Source: Microbacteriaceae bacterium (GTDB lineage Bacteria; Actinomycetota; Actinomycetes; Actinomycetales; Microbacteriaceae). Taken from it: DNA of 39,668 nt. The position numbers and the translations under genes are program-made. Below the pieces are notes generated by a model that made no database searches, was not told the DNA's origin, and saw only the letters and a program-made list of their open reading frames with translations. The stretch is from the NCBI GenBank assembly GCA_947452675.1, contig CANGDL010000013.1:1-39668 (forward strand), in the 5' to 3' direction. Within the stretch, counting starts at the first letter, position 1, and the number at the start of each line of letters is the position of its first letter. Positions 26,368 to 37,128 of this stretch are shown here, one piece after another.

Positions 26368-27525
26368 GTGGATTTATTTGAGTACCAAGCGCGCGACATG
26401 TTCGAAGCGCATGGAGTTCCAGTGCTACAGGGTCTCATCGCAGACACCCCAGAAGAAGTAGAAGCTGCAGCAGCCAAGATCGGTGGCGTTGTAGTCGTCA
26501 AGGCTCAGGTCAAGGCCGGTGGTCGTGGTAAGGCTGGCGGCGTGAAGGTAGCCAAGTCTCCAGCGGAAGCCATGGAGCTTTCAGAGAAGATTTTTGGTCT
26601 TAACATCAAGGACCACATCGTCAAGCGCGTGATGGTTGCACAGGGTGCATCAATTGCCAAAGAGTTCTACTTCTCGGTTCTTCTTGACCGATCAAACCGC
26701 ACCTTCCTCTCGCTTTGCAGCGTTGAGGGCGGCATGGAGATCGAGCAGCTGGCCGAGGAGCGCCCAGAGGCTCTCGCCAAGGTTGCCGTTTCAGCGACCA
26801 AGGGCATCGACCTAGCCGAAGCCTTGAGCATCGCCAAGCAGGGTGGTTTCGACGACGAGACCGCCGCCAAGGTTGCTCCGGTTTTCGTGAAACTATACGA
26901 CGTCTTCGTTAAGGAAGACGCAACCCTTGTTGAAGTAAACCCTCTAGTTCTAACCACCGACGGCGACATCATCGCTCTTGATGGCAAGGTTTCGCTAGAC
27001 GACAACGCAGAGTTCCGCCACGAGCGCGAGAGCATGGAACGTGACCAGCTTGACCCACTAGAGGCCAAGGCAAAGGCCATGGACCTCAACTATGTCAAGC
27101 TCGATGGCGAGGTCGGAATCATCGGAAACGGTGCCGGTCTAGTTATGTCGACCCTTGACGTGGTTGCATACGCAGGTGAGAGGCACGGTGGCGTAAAGCC
27201 AGCTAACTTCCTTGACATCGGTGGTGGCGCTTCGGCTGAGGTCATGGCTGCTGGCCTAGACGTCATCCTGAACGACCCTCAGGTCAAGAGCGTATTCGTA
27301 AACGTATTTGGTGGAATCACAGCCTGTGACGCCGTTGCAAACGGCATCGTTGGTGCGTTGAAGACCCTTGGTGATTCAGCAACCAAGCCTTTGGTTGTTC
27401 GCCTAGACGGTAACAACGTCCTTGAGGGTCGCTACATTCTTGAGCAGGCCGCTCACCCGCTAGTCACCGTTGTCGACACCATGGATGAAGCTGCTGACAA
27501 GGCAGCCGAGCTAGCTAACCGCTAA
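26368..27525 (+). CDS. sucC: Succinyl-CoA synthetase beta subunit
   Basis: A 385-residue ADP-forming subunit of the TCA enzyme making ATP (or GTP) from succinyl-CoA. The ATP-grasp N-terminus reads [21 protein letters not shown], with [19 protein letters not shown] for nucleotide binding, [18 protein letters not shown] for metal, and [13 protein letters not shown] for the CoA-ligase domain. The start is GTG 26368 with GGAA about 9 nt upstream. sucD follows after 21 nt. Many CTA and GTT codons suggest high expression. Confidence 0.97.
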   Translation: MDLFEYQARDMFEAHGVPVLQGLIADTPEEVEAAAAKIGGVVVVKAQVKAGGRGKAGGVKVAKSPAEAMELSEKIFGLNIKDHIVKRVMVAQGASIAKEFYFSVLLDRSNRTFLSLCSVEGGMEIEQLAEERPEALAKVAVSATKGIDLAEALSIAKQGGFDDETAAKVAPVFVKLYDVFVKEDATLVEVNPLVLTTDGDIIALDGKVSLDDNAEFRHERESMERDQLDPLEAKAKAMDLNYVKLDGEVGIIGNGAGLVMSTLDVVAYAGERHGGVKPANFLDIGGGASAEVMAAGLDVILNDPQVKSVFVNVFGGITACDAVANGIVGALKTLGDSATKPLVVRLDGNNVLEGRYILEQAAHPLVTVVDTMDEAADKAAELANR

Positions 27526-27546
27526 GCCCGAGAGAAGGAATAAGAA

Positions 27547-28434
27547 ATGGCTATTTTTCTAGACGAGAACTCTCGAATCATCGTTCAGGGTATGACCGGC
27601 GCTGAGGGTATGAAGCACACCCGCCGCATGCTACTTGGCGGTTCAAACATTGTTGGTGGCGTGAACCCACGCAAGGCTGGCGAAGTTGTAGACGTTGAGG
27701 GCAAGCAGCTTCCTGTTTTCGGCACCGTTGCCGAGGCAATGGCAGCTACTGGCGCAAACGTTTCAGTAATCTTCGTACCACCTGCCTTCGCAAAGGCTGC
27801 AATGATCGAGGCTATTGACGCCGAGATTCCATTGGCTGTCGCAATCACCGAGGGCATCCCTGTTCACGACTCAGCAGTCGCCTGGGCATACAACGTAGAG
27901 AAGGGTCTAAAGACTCGACTCATCGGCCCTAACTGCCCTGGCATCATCAGCCCAGGAAAGTCGAACGCCGGCATCACCCCTTCAGACATCTGTGGAGCTG
28001 GACCAATCGGTCTTGTTTCAAAGTCAGGAACCCTGACCTACCAGATGATGTTCGAACTGCGCGATATCGGTATGTCAACTGCAATTGGTATCGGTGGCGA
28101 CCCTGTAATCGGAACCACCCACATCGATGCACTTGCCGCGTTCGAGGCTGACCCTGAGACCAAGGCAATCGTTCTAATTGGTGAGATTGGTGGCGACTCT
28201 GAAGAGAAGGCCGCTGCTTACATCAAGGCGCACGTTACCAAGCCGGTTGTTGCATATGTTGCTGGCTTCACCGCTCCAGAGGGCAAGACCATGGGTCACG
28301 CTGGTGCGATCGTTTCTGGTTCAGCAGGCACCGCTCAGGCTAAGAAGGAAGCATTCGAAGCTGCCGGTGTGAAGGTTGGCAAGACTCCTAGCGAGACTGC
28401 CGCCCTAATGCGTGAGGTTTACAAGAACCTCTAA
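27547..28434 (+). CDS. sucD: Succinyl-CoA synthetase alpha subunit
   Basis: A 295-residue subunit that binds CoA and carries the phosphorylated histidine. The N-terminal CoA-binding Rossmann fold has [17 protein letters not shown] and GGVNPRKAG, and the phospho-histidine lies in [10 protein letters not shown] (about residue 250). [10 protein letters not shown] and [11 protein letters not shown] are the other landmarks. ATG 27547 has AGAAGGAA upstream. Full length. Confidence 0.97.
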   Translation: MAIFLDENSRIIVQGMTGAEGMKHTRRMLLGGSNIVGGVNPRKAGEVVDVEGKQLPVFGTVAEAMAATGANVSVIFVPPAFAKAAMIEAIDAEIPLAVAITEGIPVHDSAVAWAYNVEKGLKTRLIGPNCPGIISPGKSNAGITPSDICGAGPIGLVSKSGTLTYQMMFELRDIGMSTAIGIGGDPVIGTTHIDALAAFEADPETKAIVLIGEIGGDSEEKAAAYIKAHVTKPVVAYVAGFTAPEGKTMGHAGAIVSGSAGTAQAKKEAFEAAGVKVGKTPSETAALMREVYKNL

Positions 28435-28461
28435 CCCGGGTTTTTGGGGGAGAACCTCGTT

Positions 28462-29697
28462 TTGAATCGCCGTCAAACATTTCTAATGGCAGCCTTTGAG
28501 GCTGTCATGGTTGCCGCCATCGGAGTGGGCATTTTGCTCGCTCCGATGACTGTGATTTGGCTGGTCGAAAATGACCCAACCATCGATTGGTTTGTGGCCT
28601 TCCGCACTTCAGCTGACGTGTGGATGCTGGCTCAGGGCGCTCACCTAAACGTGTCCGCGGGAGCCCTAGGTAGCTCTCAGATTCCCGCTTTTGTTATCTC
28701 CATCCTTCCACTCGGGTTCACTTCGTTCCTCGCGTTCTTGAGTTTCAGACTTGGCCGCCGGATGTCTTCGTCGTCAGAACTTTGGCCCGGCTGGCTCGGA
28801 GCCACTGCGACGTACGGGGCAATTTCCCTTGGCCTGAGCACTGCAGCCTATGACAAAGCTATCTATCCAATCACCTGGCAGGGCACGATGCTGCCACCAC
28901 TCTTTTTCCTTTTCTTCCTTGCGATTGGTTCACTTACCGGCCCACTCAAGAACGGTCGAGAGTCGCGCGAGCGCGCGGCTTTGGTAGTTTGGCTCGAAGC
29001 GAAGTGGAATAACCTCGGCTGGGCAATCCGAGCCTTAGCCGCTCCCGCACTTCGTGGCGGAACCGCCGTCGTGGCAATGCTACATGGGCTTTCTGCGATC
29101 TCGTTTGCACTCCTTTTGGCTGCCAACTGGATCACAGTAACGCGCCTCTATGAATCGCTCCATGTGAGCTTCTTGGGTGGCTCCACGGTTACTATTGGCG
29201 AGCTTGCACTCTTGCCGAATCTGATTATCTTCGGCGCAGCCTGGTTCACGGGCCTAGGTTTCTCAATCGGCACCGGCAGTTCAATAAGCCCACTCGGTTC
29301 GGCCGTTGGGCCAATGCCTGGCATTCCGTTTCTAGGAGCAGTTCCAGCTGGGGTGATCGGCCTTGGCTTTGCCGCGATAATCGTGCCCTTAGTTGCCGCC
29401 TTCGTCGCGACACTTGCAATCAAAAAGCACGCGGATGAGATTCGCTTCGAATTTGCCTCCGCCTGGTCGGCTGCGATCAGTTTAGGGCTAGCTGTTGGAT
29501 TGATTTCTGCATTAGAAATGGGTGCTTTAGCTGCGCTTGCGTCGGGGGCAGGTGGCCCGGGTCGTCTCGATACCATCGGGGTGAATCCACTAACTCTAAT
29601 GGCTGTCGTATTTGTCGAAACTTCGGTGGTTTCGATTCTCGCCGCGTTCTTCAGCGCTCGCCCGGATCGAGCGGATCACCCGCTGCTTCGCGGCTAA
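28462..29697 (+). CDS. DUF6350 / PerM-like polytopic membrane protein
   Basis: A 411-residue protein with roughly nine to ten hydrophobic helices and little soluble sequence. Its position, between sucCD and purN-purH, matches that of mycobacterial PerM (Rv0955), a membrane protein linked to divisome stability, and its content (MLPPLFFLFFLAIGSLTG, GELALLPNLIIFGAAWFTGLGFSIG) fits the DUF6350 family. TTG 28462 is chosen because GGGGGAGA lies 9 nt upstream; a TTG at 28444 in the same frame would lie before that site. The stop forms part of the purN -10 box. The role here is inferred from synteny only. Confidence 0.75.
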   Translation: MNRRQTFLMAAFEAVMVAAIGVGILLAPMTVIWLVENDPTIDWFVAFRTSADVWMLAQGAHLNVSAGALGSSQIPAFVISILPLGFTSFLAFLSFRLGRRMSSSSELWPGWLGATATYGAISLGLSTAAYDKAIYPITWQGTMLPPLFFLFFLAIGSLTGPLKNGRESRERAALVVWLEAKWNNLGWAIRALAAPALRGGTAVVAMLHGLSAISFALLLAANWITVTRLYESLHVSFLGGSTVTIGELALLPNLIIFGAAWFTGLGFSIGTGSSISPLGSAVGPMPGIPFLGAVPAGVIGLGFAAIIVPLVAAFVATLAIKKHADEIRFEFASAWSAAISLGLAVGLISALEMGALAALASGAGGPGRLDTIGVNPLTLMAVVFVETSVVSILAAFFSARPDRADHPLLRG

Positions 29698-29700
29698 GCT
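29695..29700 (+). promoter_or_regulatory. Putative -10 box (leaderless) of purN
   Basis: TAAGCT, beginning with the stop codon of the PerM-like gene, lies 6 nt before ATG 29707. It would supply purN-purH with a leaderless transcript independent of sucCD. Confidence 0.5.
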
Positions 29701-29706
29701 ATAGGC

Positions 29707-30285
29707 ATGCTCTCAGTCGTCGCCCTCATTTCCGGTTCCGGTTCGAACCTGCGCGCGCTTTTGGAAGCAGCCAATAACCCACTCAATGGTTTTAAGATAA
29801 TCGCTGTCGGTTCAGACAACGCAGCGGATGGCCTAGCTCATGCAGAACTATTTGGAGTGCCGACTTTCGTTGTGACCCCGGGTGCCTTTGAAAATAGAGA
29901 AAAGTGGGCCGAGGTGCTCTATGACAACGTCATGCACTTCAACCCTGACTTGGTCGTGCTTGCCGGTTTTATGAAGATTCTGCCGGCAAGTTTCGTTGGC
30001 GCACTAAGCCCAAACCTAATCAACACCCACCCATCCTTATTGCCAGCATTCCCTGGCGCTCACGCGGTTCGCGACGCACTTGGTGCCGGCGCGAAGATTA
30101 CCGGCGTGACCATCCACGTTGTCGACGAAGGTGTCGATACCGGGCCTCACATCGCCCAGCGCGAAGTCGAGGTCTTAAGCGACGATAACGAGTATGACCT
30201 GCACGAGCGCATCAAAATTGTTGAGCGCGAGCTGCTAGTTGACACCGTTAAGAAGATCGCCGCGAAGACCCTAACCCTGGCTTAG
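29707..30285 (+). CDS. purN: Phosphoribosylglycinamide formyltransferase
   Basis: A 192-residue folate-dependent enzyme of purine synthesis, transferring a formyl group from 10-formyl-THF to [16 protein letters not shown] binds substrate, [20 protein letters not shown] includes the catalytic Asn/His, and [19 protein letters not shown] includes the catalytic Asp. Normal length. It lies 9 nt after the PerM-like gene and 55 nt before purH. Confidence 0.95.
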   Translation: MLSVVALISGSGSNLRALLEAANNPLNGFKIIAVGSDNAADGLAHAELFGVPTFVVTPGAFENREKWAEVLYDNVMHFNPDLVVLAGFMKILPASFVGALSPNLINTHPSLLPAFPGAHAVRDALGAGAKITGVTIHVVDEGVDTGPHIAQREVEVLSDDNEYDLHERIKIVERELLVDTVKKIAAKTLTLA

Positions 30286-30340
30286 GCCGCAATCGGCTCG
30301 GCACTCCGTTTACCGAGCTTCACCTTCGAAAGGCACCATC

Positions 30341-31993
30341 ATGGCAGCTCACAACGACCACCAGCCAGCCGACTATCGACACCGCGACCGCGTTATTGTT
30401 CGTCGGGCACTGATCTCGGTTTCAGACAAGACCGGCGTTGTCGACTTTGCTCGAGGCCTAGCCAACGAAGGCGTTGACATCATCTCGACGGGAGGCACCT
30501 TCTCCACCCTTCAAGCTGCTGGAATTCCGGTTACCGAGGTTTCTCAGATCACCGGCTTCCCAGAGACTTTGGATGGTCGCGTGAAGACCCTGCACCCAAC
30601 CATCCATGCTGGCTTGCTCGCAGACATGCGCTTGATCGCGCACGAGACTCAACTAGATGTTTTAGGCGTTTCGCCGTTTGAACTCGTAGTGGTAAACCTT
30701 TACCCATTTGTTCAAACCGTGCAATCCGGGGCAAAGGGTGACGCCGTTGTCGAGCAGATCGACATCGGCGGGCCAGCGATGGTTCGTGCTTCTGCCAAGA
30801 ACCACGCCAATGTGGCAATCGTGGTCGACCCGGGCAAGTATGGCGAAATCTTGGCCTCTGTTCAGCAGGGTGGAACGACCTTGGCTCAGCGTCGCGAGCT
30901 TGCTTATGCAGCCTTCTCTCACACCGCTCGCTATGACGCTGCCGTTTCGGCGTGGTTCGCATCCGAGCTCGAGGGGGATTGGAAGAAAGCCGCCGGAGTG
31001 AAGGGAGAGGCGGAAAACTCTAACCCAGGCTTCGCTTCTACCGTCGAGATCAAAGCCCAGCTTGGAAATGTGCTTCGATACGGTGAAAATTCTCACCAGG
31101 CTGCTGCAATCTATCGCACCACCGGCGAAGGCGCCGTAGCTGGGATCGCCCAGGCTCGCCAGTATGGCGGCAAAGAGATGTCTTACAACAACTACGTTGA
31201 TGCCGACGCCGCTCTGCGAGCAGCCTTCGACTTCACAGAGCCGGCCGTTGCCATTATCAAGCACGCTAATCCGTGCGGCATTGCAGTTGGCGCCGCTGAT
31301 GCCCCCGATGTTATTGCTGATGCACATGCCAAAGCGCACATGTGTGACTCGGTTTCGGCTTTCGGTGGAGTAATCGCTTCGAACAGAATCGTCACTGTGA
31401 CCATGGCTAAGCAGGTTGCCAGCATCTTCACCGAGGTCATCATCGCCCCGGGTTATGAGATTGAGGCTCTCGGCATTCTGCTGGAAAAGAAGAACCTTCG
31501 AGTTCTAGAGTTGCCTGCCAACTACTCGCGCGAGGCTCTTGAAGTCCGACAGATTTCAGGAGGCATCCTGGTTCAACAGCCAGACGAGTTCAGCAAGTTC
31601 AACTCTCAAGGCTGGAAGCTGGTTACCGGTAAGAAGGCGGATGCAGCGACAATGGCGGATCTCGAGTTTGCTTGGCGCGCCTGTCGTGCGGTGAAGTCGA
31701 ACGGAATCCTATTGGCACGCGAAGGTGCTTCTGTCGGAGTTGGAATGGGTCAGGTTAACCGTGTTGACTCTTGCAAGCTCGCCGTCTCGCGCGCAGAATC
31801 ACGCTCGAACGGCGCAGTTGCCGCCTCGGATGCCTTCTTCCCATTTGCCGACGGCCTTCAAATCTTGATCGACGCCGGAGTCAAGGCCGTGGTTCAGCCC
31901 GGTGGTTCGGTTCGTGATGAAGAAGTCATTGCCGCAGCCGAAGCCGCTGGAATCACCATGTATTTCACTGGCGAGCGTCACTTTTTCCACTAA
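30341..31993 (+). CDS. purH: Bifunctional AICAR transformylase / IMP cyclohydrolase
   Basis: A 550-residue enzyme of the last two steps to IMP. The N-terminal MGS-like IMP cyclohydrolase domain (about 22-170) has [18 protein letters not shown] and [21 protein letters not shown]. The C-terminal transformylase domain has [11 protein letters not shown], the catalytic K-H pair in [10 protein letters not shown], and ends in the usual [14 protein letters not shown]. The start is ATG 30341 with GAAAGG upstream; about 20 residues precede the conserved core. IMP made here feeds guaB, 13 kb upstream. Confidence 0.97.
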   Translation: MAAHNDHQPADYRHRDRVIVRRALISVSDKTGVVDFARGLANEGVDIISTGGTFSTLQAAGIPVTEVSQITGFPETLDGRVKTLHPTIHAGLLADMRLIAHETQLDVLGVSPFELVVVNLYPFVQTVQSGAKGDAVVEQIDIGGPAMVRASAKNHANVAIVVDPGKYGEILASVQQGGTTLAQRRELAYAAFSHTARYDAAVSAWFASELEGDWKKAAGVKGEAENSNPGFASTVEIKAQLGNVLRYGENSHQAAAIYRTTGEGAVAGIAQARQYGGKEMSYNNYVDADAALRAAFDFTEPAVAIIKHANPCGIAVGAADAPDVIADAHAKAHMCDSVSAFGGVIASNRIVTVTMAKQVASIFTEVIIAPGYEIEALGILLEKKNLRVLELPANYSREALEVRQISGGILVQQPDEFSKFNSQGWKLVTGKKADAATMADLEFAWRACRAVKSNGILLAREGASVGVGMGQVNRVDSCKLAVSRAESRSNGAVAASDAFFPFADGLQILIDAGVKAVVQPGGSVRDEEVIAAAEAAGITMYFTGERHFFH

Positions 31994-32030
31994 TTCTGGA
32001 ATAACTTTCTAGCCCAAGGGCTTGGACATA

Positions 32031-33797
32031 ATGATGAGCGAACAAGGGACTGTGGCAACGTTGTTGCGTATTTTCCCATACGCGAAAAGTGCACTTCCTC
32101 GAGTCATCCTCGGCACGGTGGCTGCCGTCGCCGCTCATATGTTTGCGCTAAGCATCCCTCAACTTCTTCGCGATCTGGTCAACTCGCTCAAAGACCACGG
32201 CACCACGGCAACCCTGATATCTGCTGTTCTAGCAGTCTTGGCGCTTGGATTGCTCGAGGGTGCTTCGGTTCTGCTTCGTCGTTGGCTCGTCCTCACCCCG
32301 GGAACCCACGTTGAAGCTGGCCTTCGCGCAAAGATTTATTCCAAGTTGCAAGACCTTCCGGTGGGCTTCCACGACAAATGGCCAAGCGGTCAATTGCTTA
32401 GCAGAGCCACCGGTGACCTAAGCCTTATTCGTCGCTGGCTTTCGTTTGGTTTGGTGCTTTTCGTTGCCAACGGGCTCACCATCATCGTGGGCCTTGGCAT
32501 CCTCTTCACATTTCACTGGATTTTGGGTCTGATCTTTTTTGTTTGCTCGGTGCCGATTTGGATCAAGGGCTTCAAGTTTGAGCGTGAATATCATTCGGTC
32601 GCGCGTCTAAGTCAGGACCAGGCCGGAGACCTAGCCACATCGGTCGAGGAGTCCGTTCACGGTATTCGCGTTTTGAAGGCCTTCGGTCGCGGAGATTTCA
32701 TCGCCGACAAGTTTGCACTCGAAGCAAACACTCTCCGAAGCACTGAGATTAAGAAGGCCGGCCTCATCGCCGGAATCTGGATCTACCTGATTTTGGCCCC
32801 CGAGTTCGCTGTGGGCCTTTCGCTGCTTGCTGGAGTCTGGCTGGTTTCAATCGGCCAACTTACCGTCGGAGGCTTGGTCGCGTTCCTGGCAACCACCACC
32901 GCCTTGCGTTGGCCAACCGAATCGGTAGGCTTCCTGCTATCGATGACCTTGGATGCCAAGACTGCAATCCAGCGATTCTTTGAAGTCATCGATGCGCCGG
33001 TTGACATTGCAGATCCGGAACACCCAAAAACTATTGGCGAACCACACGGCCGCCTTGAGTTCAAGGATGTGCATTTCCGTTATGCCGACGCACCGGATGG
33101 TCAGCCTGATCTCCTGAACGGTGTCGATCTAGTTTTGGAACCCGGAGAATCGGTGGCGCTGATTGGTATAACCGGTTGTGGCAAGACGAGCTTGACCGCG
33201 CTCACCACTCGCCTTTACGACGTAACCAGTGGTCAGGTTCTGTTGGACGGAGTCGACGTTCGCGACCTCACTCGTGAAGAACTGCGCAGCCACATTTCAA
33301 TGGCCTTTGAAGACGCAACGCTATTCTCTGCCAGTGTCCGAGACAACGTTTTGCTTGGCCGTCCGGATGCAACTGAAGCCGACCTAAAGCAGGCTCTCGA
33401 GATTGCCCAGGCGCAGTTCGTTTTCGACCTGCCCGACGGGCTTGACACCAAAATCGGTGAAGAGGGAATGAGCCTCTCTGGTGGCCAGCGTCAGCGTCTT
33501 GCGTTGGCTCGTGCCGTTGCAGCCAAGCCGGCCATCTTGGTTCTCGACGACCCACTATCTGCACTTGACGTCGACACCGAGGCGCTTGTCGAGGATGCCT
33601 TGCGCACCGTCCTAACCACCACCACTGCTTTGATTGTGGCCCACCGACCTTCAACGGTGCAGCTAGCCGACCGGGTTGCCCTAATGCAAGATGGCCGAAT
33701 CGCAGCCGTAGGAAAACACAGCGAATTGTTGGCGACGAATGACCATTATCGATATGTGATTTCAAGTCTTGATGCAGCGGGAGAGGTGATGGCATGA
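32031..33797 (+). CDS. ABC exporter half-transporter, degenerate ATPase subunit
   Basis: A protein of about 588 residues with a six-helix type IV exporter domain (1-310) and an ATPase domain. Walker [10 protein letters not shown], signature LSGGQRQR, Walker [13 protein letters not shown] and His switch IVAHRPS. The catalytic glutamate after Walker B is replaced by Asp, as in the non-catalytic half of heterodimeric exporters. ATG 32031 is favoured by AAGGG 10 nt upstream; TTG 32022 and ATG 32034 are alternatives. It overlaps the next gene by 4 nt (ATGA), consistent with heterodimer assembly. The substrate (drug, lipid or peptide) is not evident. Confidence 0.9.
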   Translation: MMSEQGTVATLLRIFPYAKSALPRVILGTVAAVAAHMFALSIPQLLRDLVNSLKDHGTTATLISAVLAVLALGLLEGASVLLRRWLVLTPGTHVEAGLRAKIYSKLQDLPVGFHDKWPSGQLLSRATGDLSLIRRWLSFGLVLFVANGLTIIVGLGILFTFHWILGLIFFVCSVPIWIKGFKFEREYHSVARLSQDQAGDLATSVEESVHGIRVLKAFGRGDFIADKFALEANTLRSTEIKKAGLIAGIWIYLILAPEFAVGLSLLAGVWLVSIGQLTVGGLVAFLATTTALRWPTESVGFLLSMTLDAKTAIQRFFEVIDAPVDIADPEHPKTIGEPHGRLEFKDVHFRYADAPDGQPDLLNGVDLVLEPGESVALIGITGCGKTSLTALTTRLYDVTSGQVLLDGVDVRDLTREELRSHISMAFEDATLFSASVRDNVLLGRPDATEADLKQALEIAQAQFVFDLPDGLDTKIGEEGMSLSGGQRQRLALARAVAAKPAILVLDDPLSALDVDTEALVEDALRTVLTTTTALIVAHRPSTVQLADRVALMQDGRIAAVGKHSELLATNDHYRYVISSLDAAGEVMA

Positions 33798-35599
33798 GCA
33801 TGCAAGGTGTAGCCGATGAAGATCGCATCGAGCTGAACAAGGATGAAACCAAGATCATGAAGCTTCGATCTCGCAAGCTATTGATGTCGCTTATTCGACC
33901 GATTCGTTTGCGTTTGGCCGTTAGCTTCACCCTCGTGGTTTTCAGCCAGGCCTTTCGTGCAGTTGGGCCTGCCCTTATCGCGTTCGGAATCGACAAGGCT
34001 CTGCCTGAGGCGATTCACAGCCAGATGACGCCATTGTTCTTGGTCGTTGGCGGCTACTTATTCGCAGCCCTGGCTACCGCATCCTTGACCTACAGTTTCT
34101 TGAAATTTGCGGCGCGAACGAACCAGAATGTCCTCTTTGATCTTCGCCAGCGCCTGTTCGTGCACGCGCAACGCTTGAGCCTTGAGTTCCACGAGACCTA
34201 TACCTCGGGCCGAGTCATCGCCCGTCAGACCAGTGACCTTGACGCGATTAAGGAGTTGCTCGACACCGGCGGCAACGAAATGATCGCCGGTGCGCTCTAC
34301 ATGATCTTCACCGGAACCGCGCTCTATTTGCTTGACGCGGGTAGCTTTGCGATTCTCCTTGTCAGCTTCATCCCGCTCTGGTTCCTGACTCGATGGTTCC
34401 AGAAGAACACCAAGCTTCGTTATCGCCAAACTCGAGTTGCTTCGGCGAGATTGATCGTCAAGTTCGTTGAAACCATGACAGGCATCCGTGCAGTCAAGGC
34501 ATTCCGCAAGGAGAAAGACAACGAGAGTGAATACGCCGTCCTGACCGAGGATTACCGTTCGGTCAACGCCAAGGTAATTCAGCTATTTGGAATTTATGAC
34601 CCGGGTCTGACCATGATTGGAACCGTAACCGTTTCGTTCATATTGCTATTTGGCGGTTTCCGAGTAATCGATGGTTCTCTTGGCATCGGAATTCTGACTG
34701 CAGCGATTCTCTATGCTCGCCGTTTCTTTGACCCGATGGAGGGAATGGCCATGTTCTATAACGCCTTCCAGTCAGCTGAGTCGGCGCTAGAGAAGATTTC
34801 CGGTGTGCTCGAGGAGGCCGAATCGGTTCCTGAACCAGCGCACCCAATCAAACTTGATGATCCAGCGGGACACCTCAAATTCAAGGATGTTGAGTTCCAC
34901 TATTCGAATGGCAAGACCGTGTTGCCTGGGTTCAACCTAGACATCCCTGCTGGTCAGACCATTGCCCTCGTTGGCACCACCGGCGCCGGCAAATCGACCC
35001 TGGCCAAACTGGTCTCTAGGCTTTATGACCCGAGCGTTGGAAAACTTGAACTCGACGGCGTTGACCTTCGAGACTTAAGTAACCTCCAACTTCGCCGAGC
35101 AATCGTGATGGTGACCCAAGAGGCCTACCTGTTCTCAGGCACCGTTGCCGACAACATTGCCCTAGGCAAACCCGATGCCAGCCCTGCCGAAATTCAAGCC
35201 GCTGCGAAAGCGGTTGGCGTGCACGAATTCATCATGAGCATGCCGGATGGCTATGACACCGACGTGAACAAGCGTGGCGGGCGTGTTTCCGCCGGCCAAC
35301 GCCAGCTCATCTCCTTTGCGCGTGCCTTCATCGCCGACCCAGCCGTTTTGATCCTGGATGAGGCCACGGCCTCGCTCGACATTCCGAGCGAGAGACTGGT
35401 TCAGGAGGGATTGCAGACCCTTCTCAAGGGCAGAACCTCGATCATCATCGCTCACCGCTTGTCTACGGTGTCAATCGCCGATCGAGTTCTGGTTATGGAA
35501 CACGGTGAAATCATCGAGGATGACACACCTGCAGCACTTATCGCAGGCACCGGAAAGTTCTCGAGAATGCACGCCGCCTGGCGCGCATCGCTGGTCTAA
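33794..35599 (+). CDS. ABC exporter half-transporter, catalytic ATPase subunit
   Basis: A 601-residue partner of the preceding protein. The N-terminus has about 35 polar residues, then six membrane helices and an ATPase domain with Walker [12 protein letters not shown]-loop [11 protein letters not shown], Walker [13 protein letters not shown] with the catalytic glutamate, and His switch IIAHRLS. Its signature reads VSAGQRQ rather than LSGGQ. Paired with subunit one, this gives one consensus and one degenerate ATP site, the TmrAB / TM287-288 type arrangement. No terminator separates it from the convergent amylase gene 7 nt away. Confidence 0.92.
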   Translation: MSMQGVADEDRIELNKDETKIMKLRSRKLLMSLIRPIRLRLAVSFTLVVFSQAFRAVGPALIAFGIDKALPEAIHSQMTPLFLVVGGYLFAALATASLTYSFLKFAARTNQNVLFDLRQRLFVHAQRLSLEFHETYTSGRVIARQTSDLDAIKELLDTGGNEMIAGALYMIFTGTALYLLDAGSFAILLVSFIPLWFLTRWFQKNTKLRYRQTRVASARLIVKFVETMTGIRAVKAFRKEKDNESEYAVLTEDYRSVNAKVIQLFGIYDPGLTMIGTVTVSFILLFGGFRVIDGSLGIGILTAAILYARRFFDPMEGMAMFYNAFQSAESALEKISGVLEEAESVPEPAHPIKLDDPAGHLKFKDVEFHYSNGKTVLPGFNLDIPAGQTIALVGTTGAGKSTLAKLVSRLYDPSVGKLELDGVDLRDLSNLQLRRAIVMVTQEAYLFSGTVADNIALGKPDASPAEIQAAAKAVGVHEFIMSMPDGYDTDVNKRGGRVSAGQRQLISFARAFIADPAVLILDEATASLDIPSERLVQEGLQTLLKGRTSIIIAHRLSTVSIADRVLVMEHGEIIEDDTPAALIAGTGKFSRMHAAWRASLV

Positions 35600-35606
35600 A
35601 TAGCGC

Positions 35607-37082
35607 CTAGTTGAGTTTGCTGGCAACGCTAAATGCGACGGCCGAAATGGGCCCAAGTTTGAAACTCGTGGTGCCGTCCTTCGCCACAACAATTCGGGCC
35701 TTAGCTGTGCATGTGACCTTAGGTCCCAGAGTTCCGGTGATTGCCTCGTTGCAATAAGTGCCCGCTGGCATCCCAGTTTTCACGGCTTTTACAAAGTTAT
35801 TCAGCCCGGTGTTGAATAAAGCGAATCCCAACTTGCCGCGGGTGAATCCATAGGCGCTGTCTCGGTTGTAAACCTGGATTACCTTGGCGTCGCCGACCGC
35901 CTTGCGCCATTGAATCATTCCTGTAATTCCAGCCCAGCGGTGTTGGCAAACAAAAGCGCCATCGGTCAAAATTGGGTCTGCCGCCGTCGGGTTAGCTGGG
36001 CAGGTTGCGTCGATAGTTTTTCCCGAGGAATCAGAGCCTGGTCCAGCGTCTCTGTCGCTAAACGAATAGCCCGAGTAGACCATTGGTTTGCCGTAGGGGA
36101 TAGCCAACATAAACATCGAGGCCATTTCGAAGCGCTTTCCATTTAGGTAGGTGAGAGTGGAACCATCGCGTTCGGTGTCGTGGTTGGCAACCAGGCTGAT
36201 ACTCGCAGAGCTCTGGTCGAGTGCGTTCAAAGCATTAGCTGAGGCGGCGCCACCCAGCATGCCCGGCACATTGAACATGCCTTTTAGTGATCGAGCCCAA
36301 TTGAATTCGAACGTGTTGCCAATCTTGCGATAACCAGCAGGGTCTGCCGGACCGTCATAAACCTCAAAAAGGAATGAAGTGTCACTCGGCAACGCGGCGA
36401 CTATTGGCTTGAGATCGGCAAGTGCGATGTGCTTTGCGGCATCAATGCGGAACCCGCGAACGCCAAGTGAGCGGAGGTCCTTCAAATAGGCGATGATGCT
36501 TGCCTGAACGTTGGCTTTCGACGTGTCAAGGTCGGGGAGGCCGAGAAGTTCGCATTCCTGAACCTGGTAGAGGCTGTCCCAGTTTTCGATTCCTCCGGTG
36601 TCGCTCGCGCAGTGATGGAAATCGGCCGCGCTGTAGAGGCCGGGATAGTCATACTTGGTGTGCTTTGTGCCTGCCCAGCCGATCGTGTCACTCGCTGCCA
36701 TGTGGTTGAAGACTGCATCAGCGATGATTGACACCCCGGCCTTGCCACACGTGTCGACCATTTTGGCAAATTCTGCGCGTGTGCCCAGATTTGATTCAAT
36801 TTGGTAGCTGGTTGGTTGGTAGTGAACCCACCACTGGTCACCGACGATGTGCTCCTGCGGCGGGCTGACCTCAACCCAGTTATAGCCCGCGGGGCCGAGG
36901 TTGCTAGTGCACTCCTTGGCCAAAGAATTCCAGGTCCACTCAAACATTTGCACGCCAACCGAGTGATTGGTAACCGGCTGGGTGTCTGCAGCGCTCGCCG
37001 AATAAACCCCCGATGTGAGCGCCACGAGGGCCGCAAACGCAAGGACTTTCACGATTCTTTGGACTTTGTATTTTGTGGCCAT
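35607..37082 (-). CDS. Secreted alpha-amylase (GH13)
   Basis: A 491-residue starch-degrading enzyme with a Sec signal (VKVLAFAALVALTSGVYSASA, cleavage near 31) and a GH13 barrel. Region I is DAVFNH (122-127); region II GFRIDAAKH gives nucleophile D214; region III FLFEVYD gives acid/base E240; region IV VANHD gives D302. The opening GVQMFEWTWNSLAKEC and SPPQEHI are typical of the animal/Streptomyces-like subfamily. R212 and N300 match two chloride ligands, but the third Arg position appears to be M334, so chloride activation is doubtful. There is no starch-binding domain. It would release maltooligosaccharides outside the cell; no sugar importer is adjacent. Confidence 0.93.
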   Translation of the reverse strand: MATKYKVQRIVKVLAFAALVALTSGVYSASAADTQPVTNHSVGVQMFEWTWNSLAKECTSNLGPAGYNWVEVSPPQEHIVGDQWWVHYQPTSYQIESNLGTRAEFAKMVDTCGKAGVSIIADAVFNHMAASDTIGWAGTKHTKYDYPGLYSAADFHHCASDTGGIENWDSLYQVQECELLGLPDLDTSKANVQASIIAYLKDLRSLGVRGFRIDAAKHIALADLKPIVAALPSDTSFLFEVYDGPADPAGYRKIGNTFEFNWARSLKGMFNVPGMLGGAASANALNALDQSSASISLVANHDTERDGSTLTYLNGKRFEMASMFMLAIPYGKPMVYSGYSFSDRDAGPGSDSSGKTIDATCPANPTAADPILTDGAFVCQHRWAGITGMIQWRKAVGDAKVIQVYNRDSAYGFTRGKLGFALFNTGLNNFVKAVKTGMPAGTYCNEAITGTLGPKVTCTAKARIVVAKDGTTSFKLGPISAVAFSVASKLN

Positions 37083-37088
37083 TCCAGA

Positions 37089-37094
37089 ACTCTA
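37089..37094 (-). promoter_or_regulatory. Putative -10 box (leaderless) of the amylase gene
   Basis: On the minus strand TAGAGT lies 6 nt before ATG 37082 and no Shine-Dalgarno sequence is visible. Confidence 0.5.
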
Positions 37095-37128
37095 ACCGAC
37101 CCGAATAACGACATGGACACGAAAAACA

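Noticed and set aside
28432-28450. Palindrome AACCCGGGTT plus T-run after sucD as a terminator
   Set aside because: No loop can form in the palindrome and the alternative stem is only four to five pairs; sucD and the PerM-like gene are likely co-transcribed.
30662-31339. 225-codon open frame on the minus strand opposite purH
   Set aside because: purH is complete and highly conserved over the whole region; the antisense frame has no recognisable domain or ribosome-binding site and is a codon-bias shadow.
33268-33996. 242-codon minus-strand frame spanning the two ABC exporter genes
   Set aside because: Crosses the junction of two clearly real genes, Arg/Gln-rich with no family resemblance; a shadow frame.
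35600-35606. Terminator between the convergent ABC exporter and amylase genes
   Set aside because: The gap is only 7 nt and I found no hairpin in it or in the adjoining gene ends; the transcripts probably overlap.
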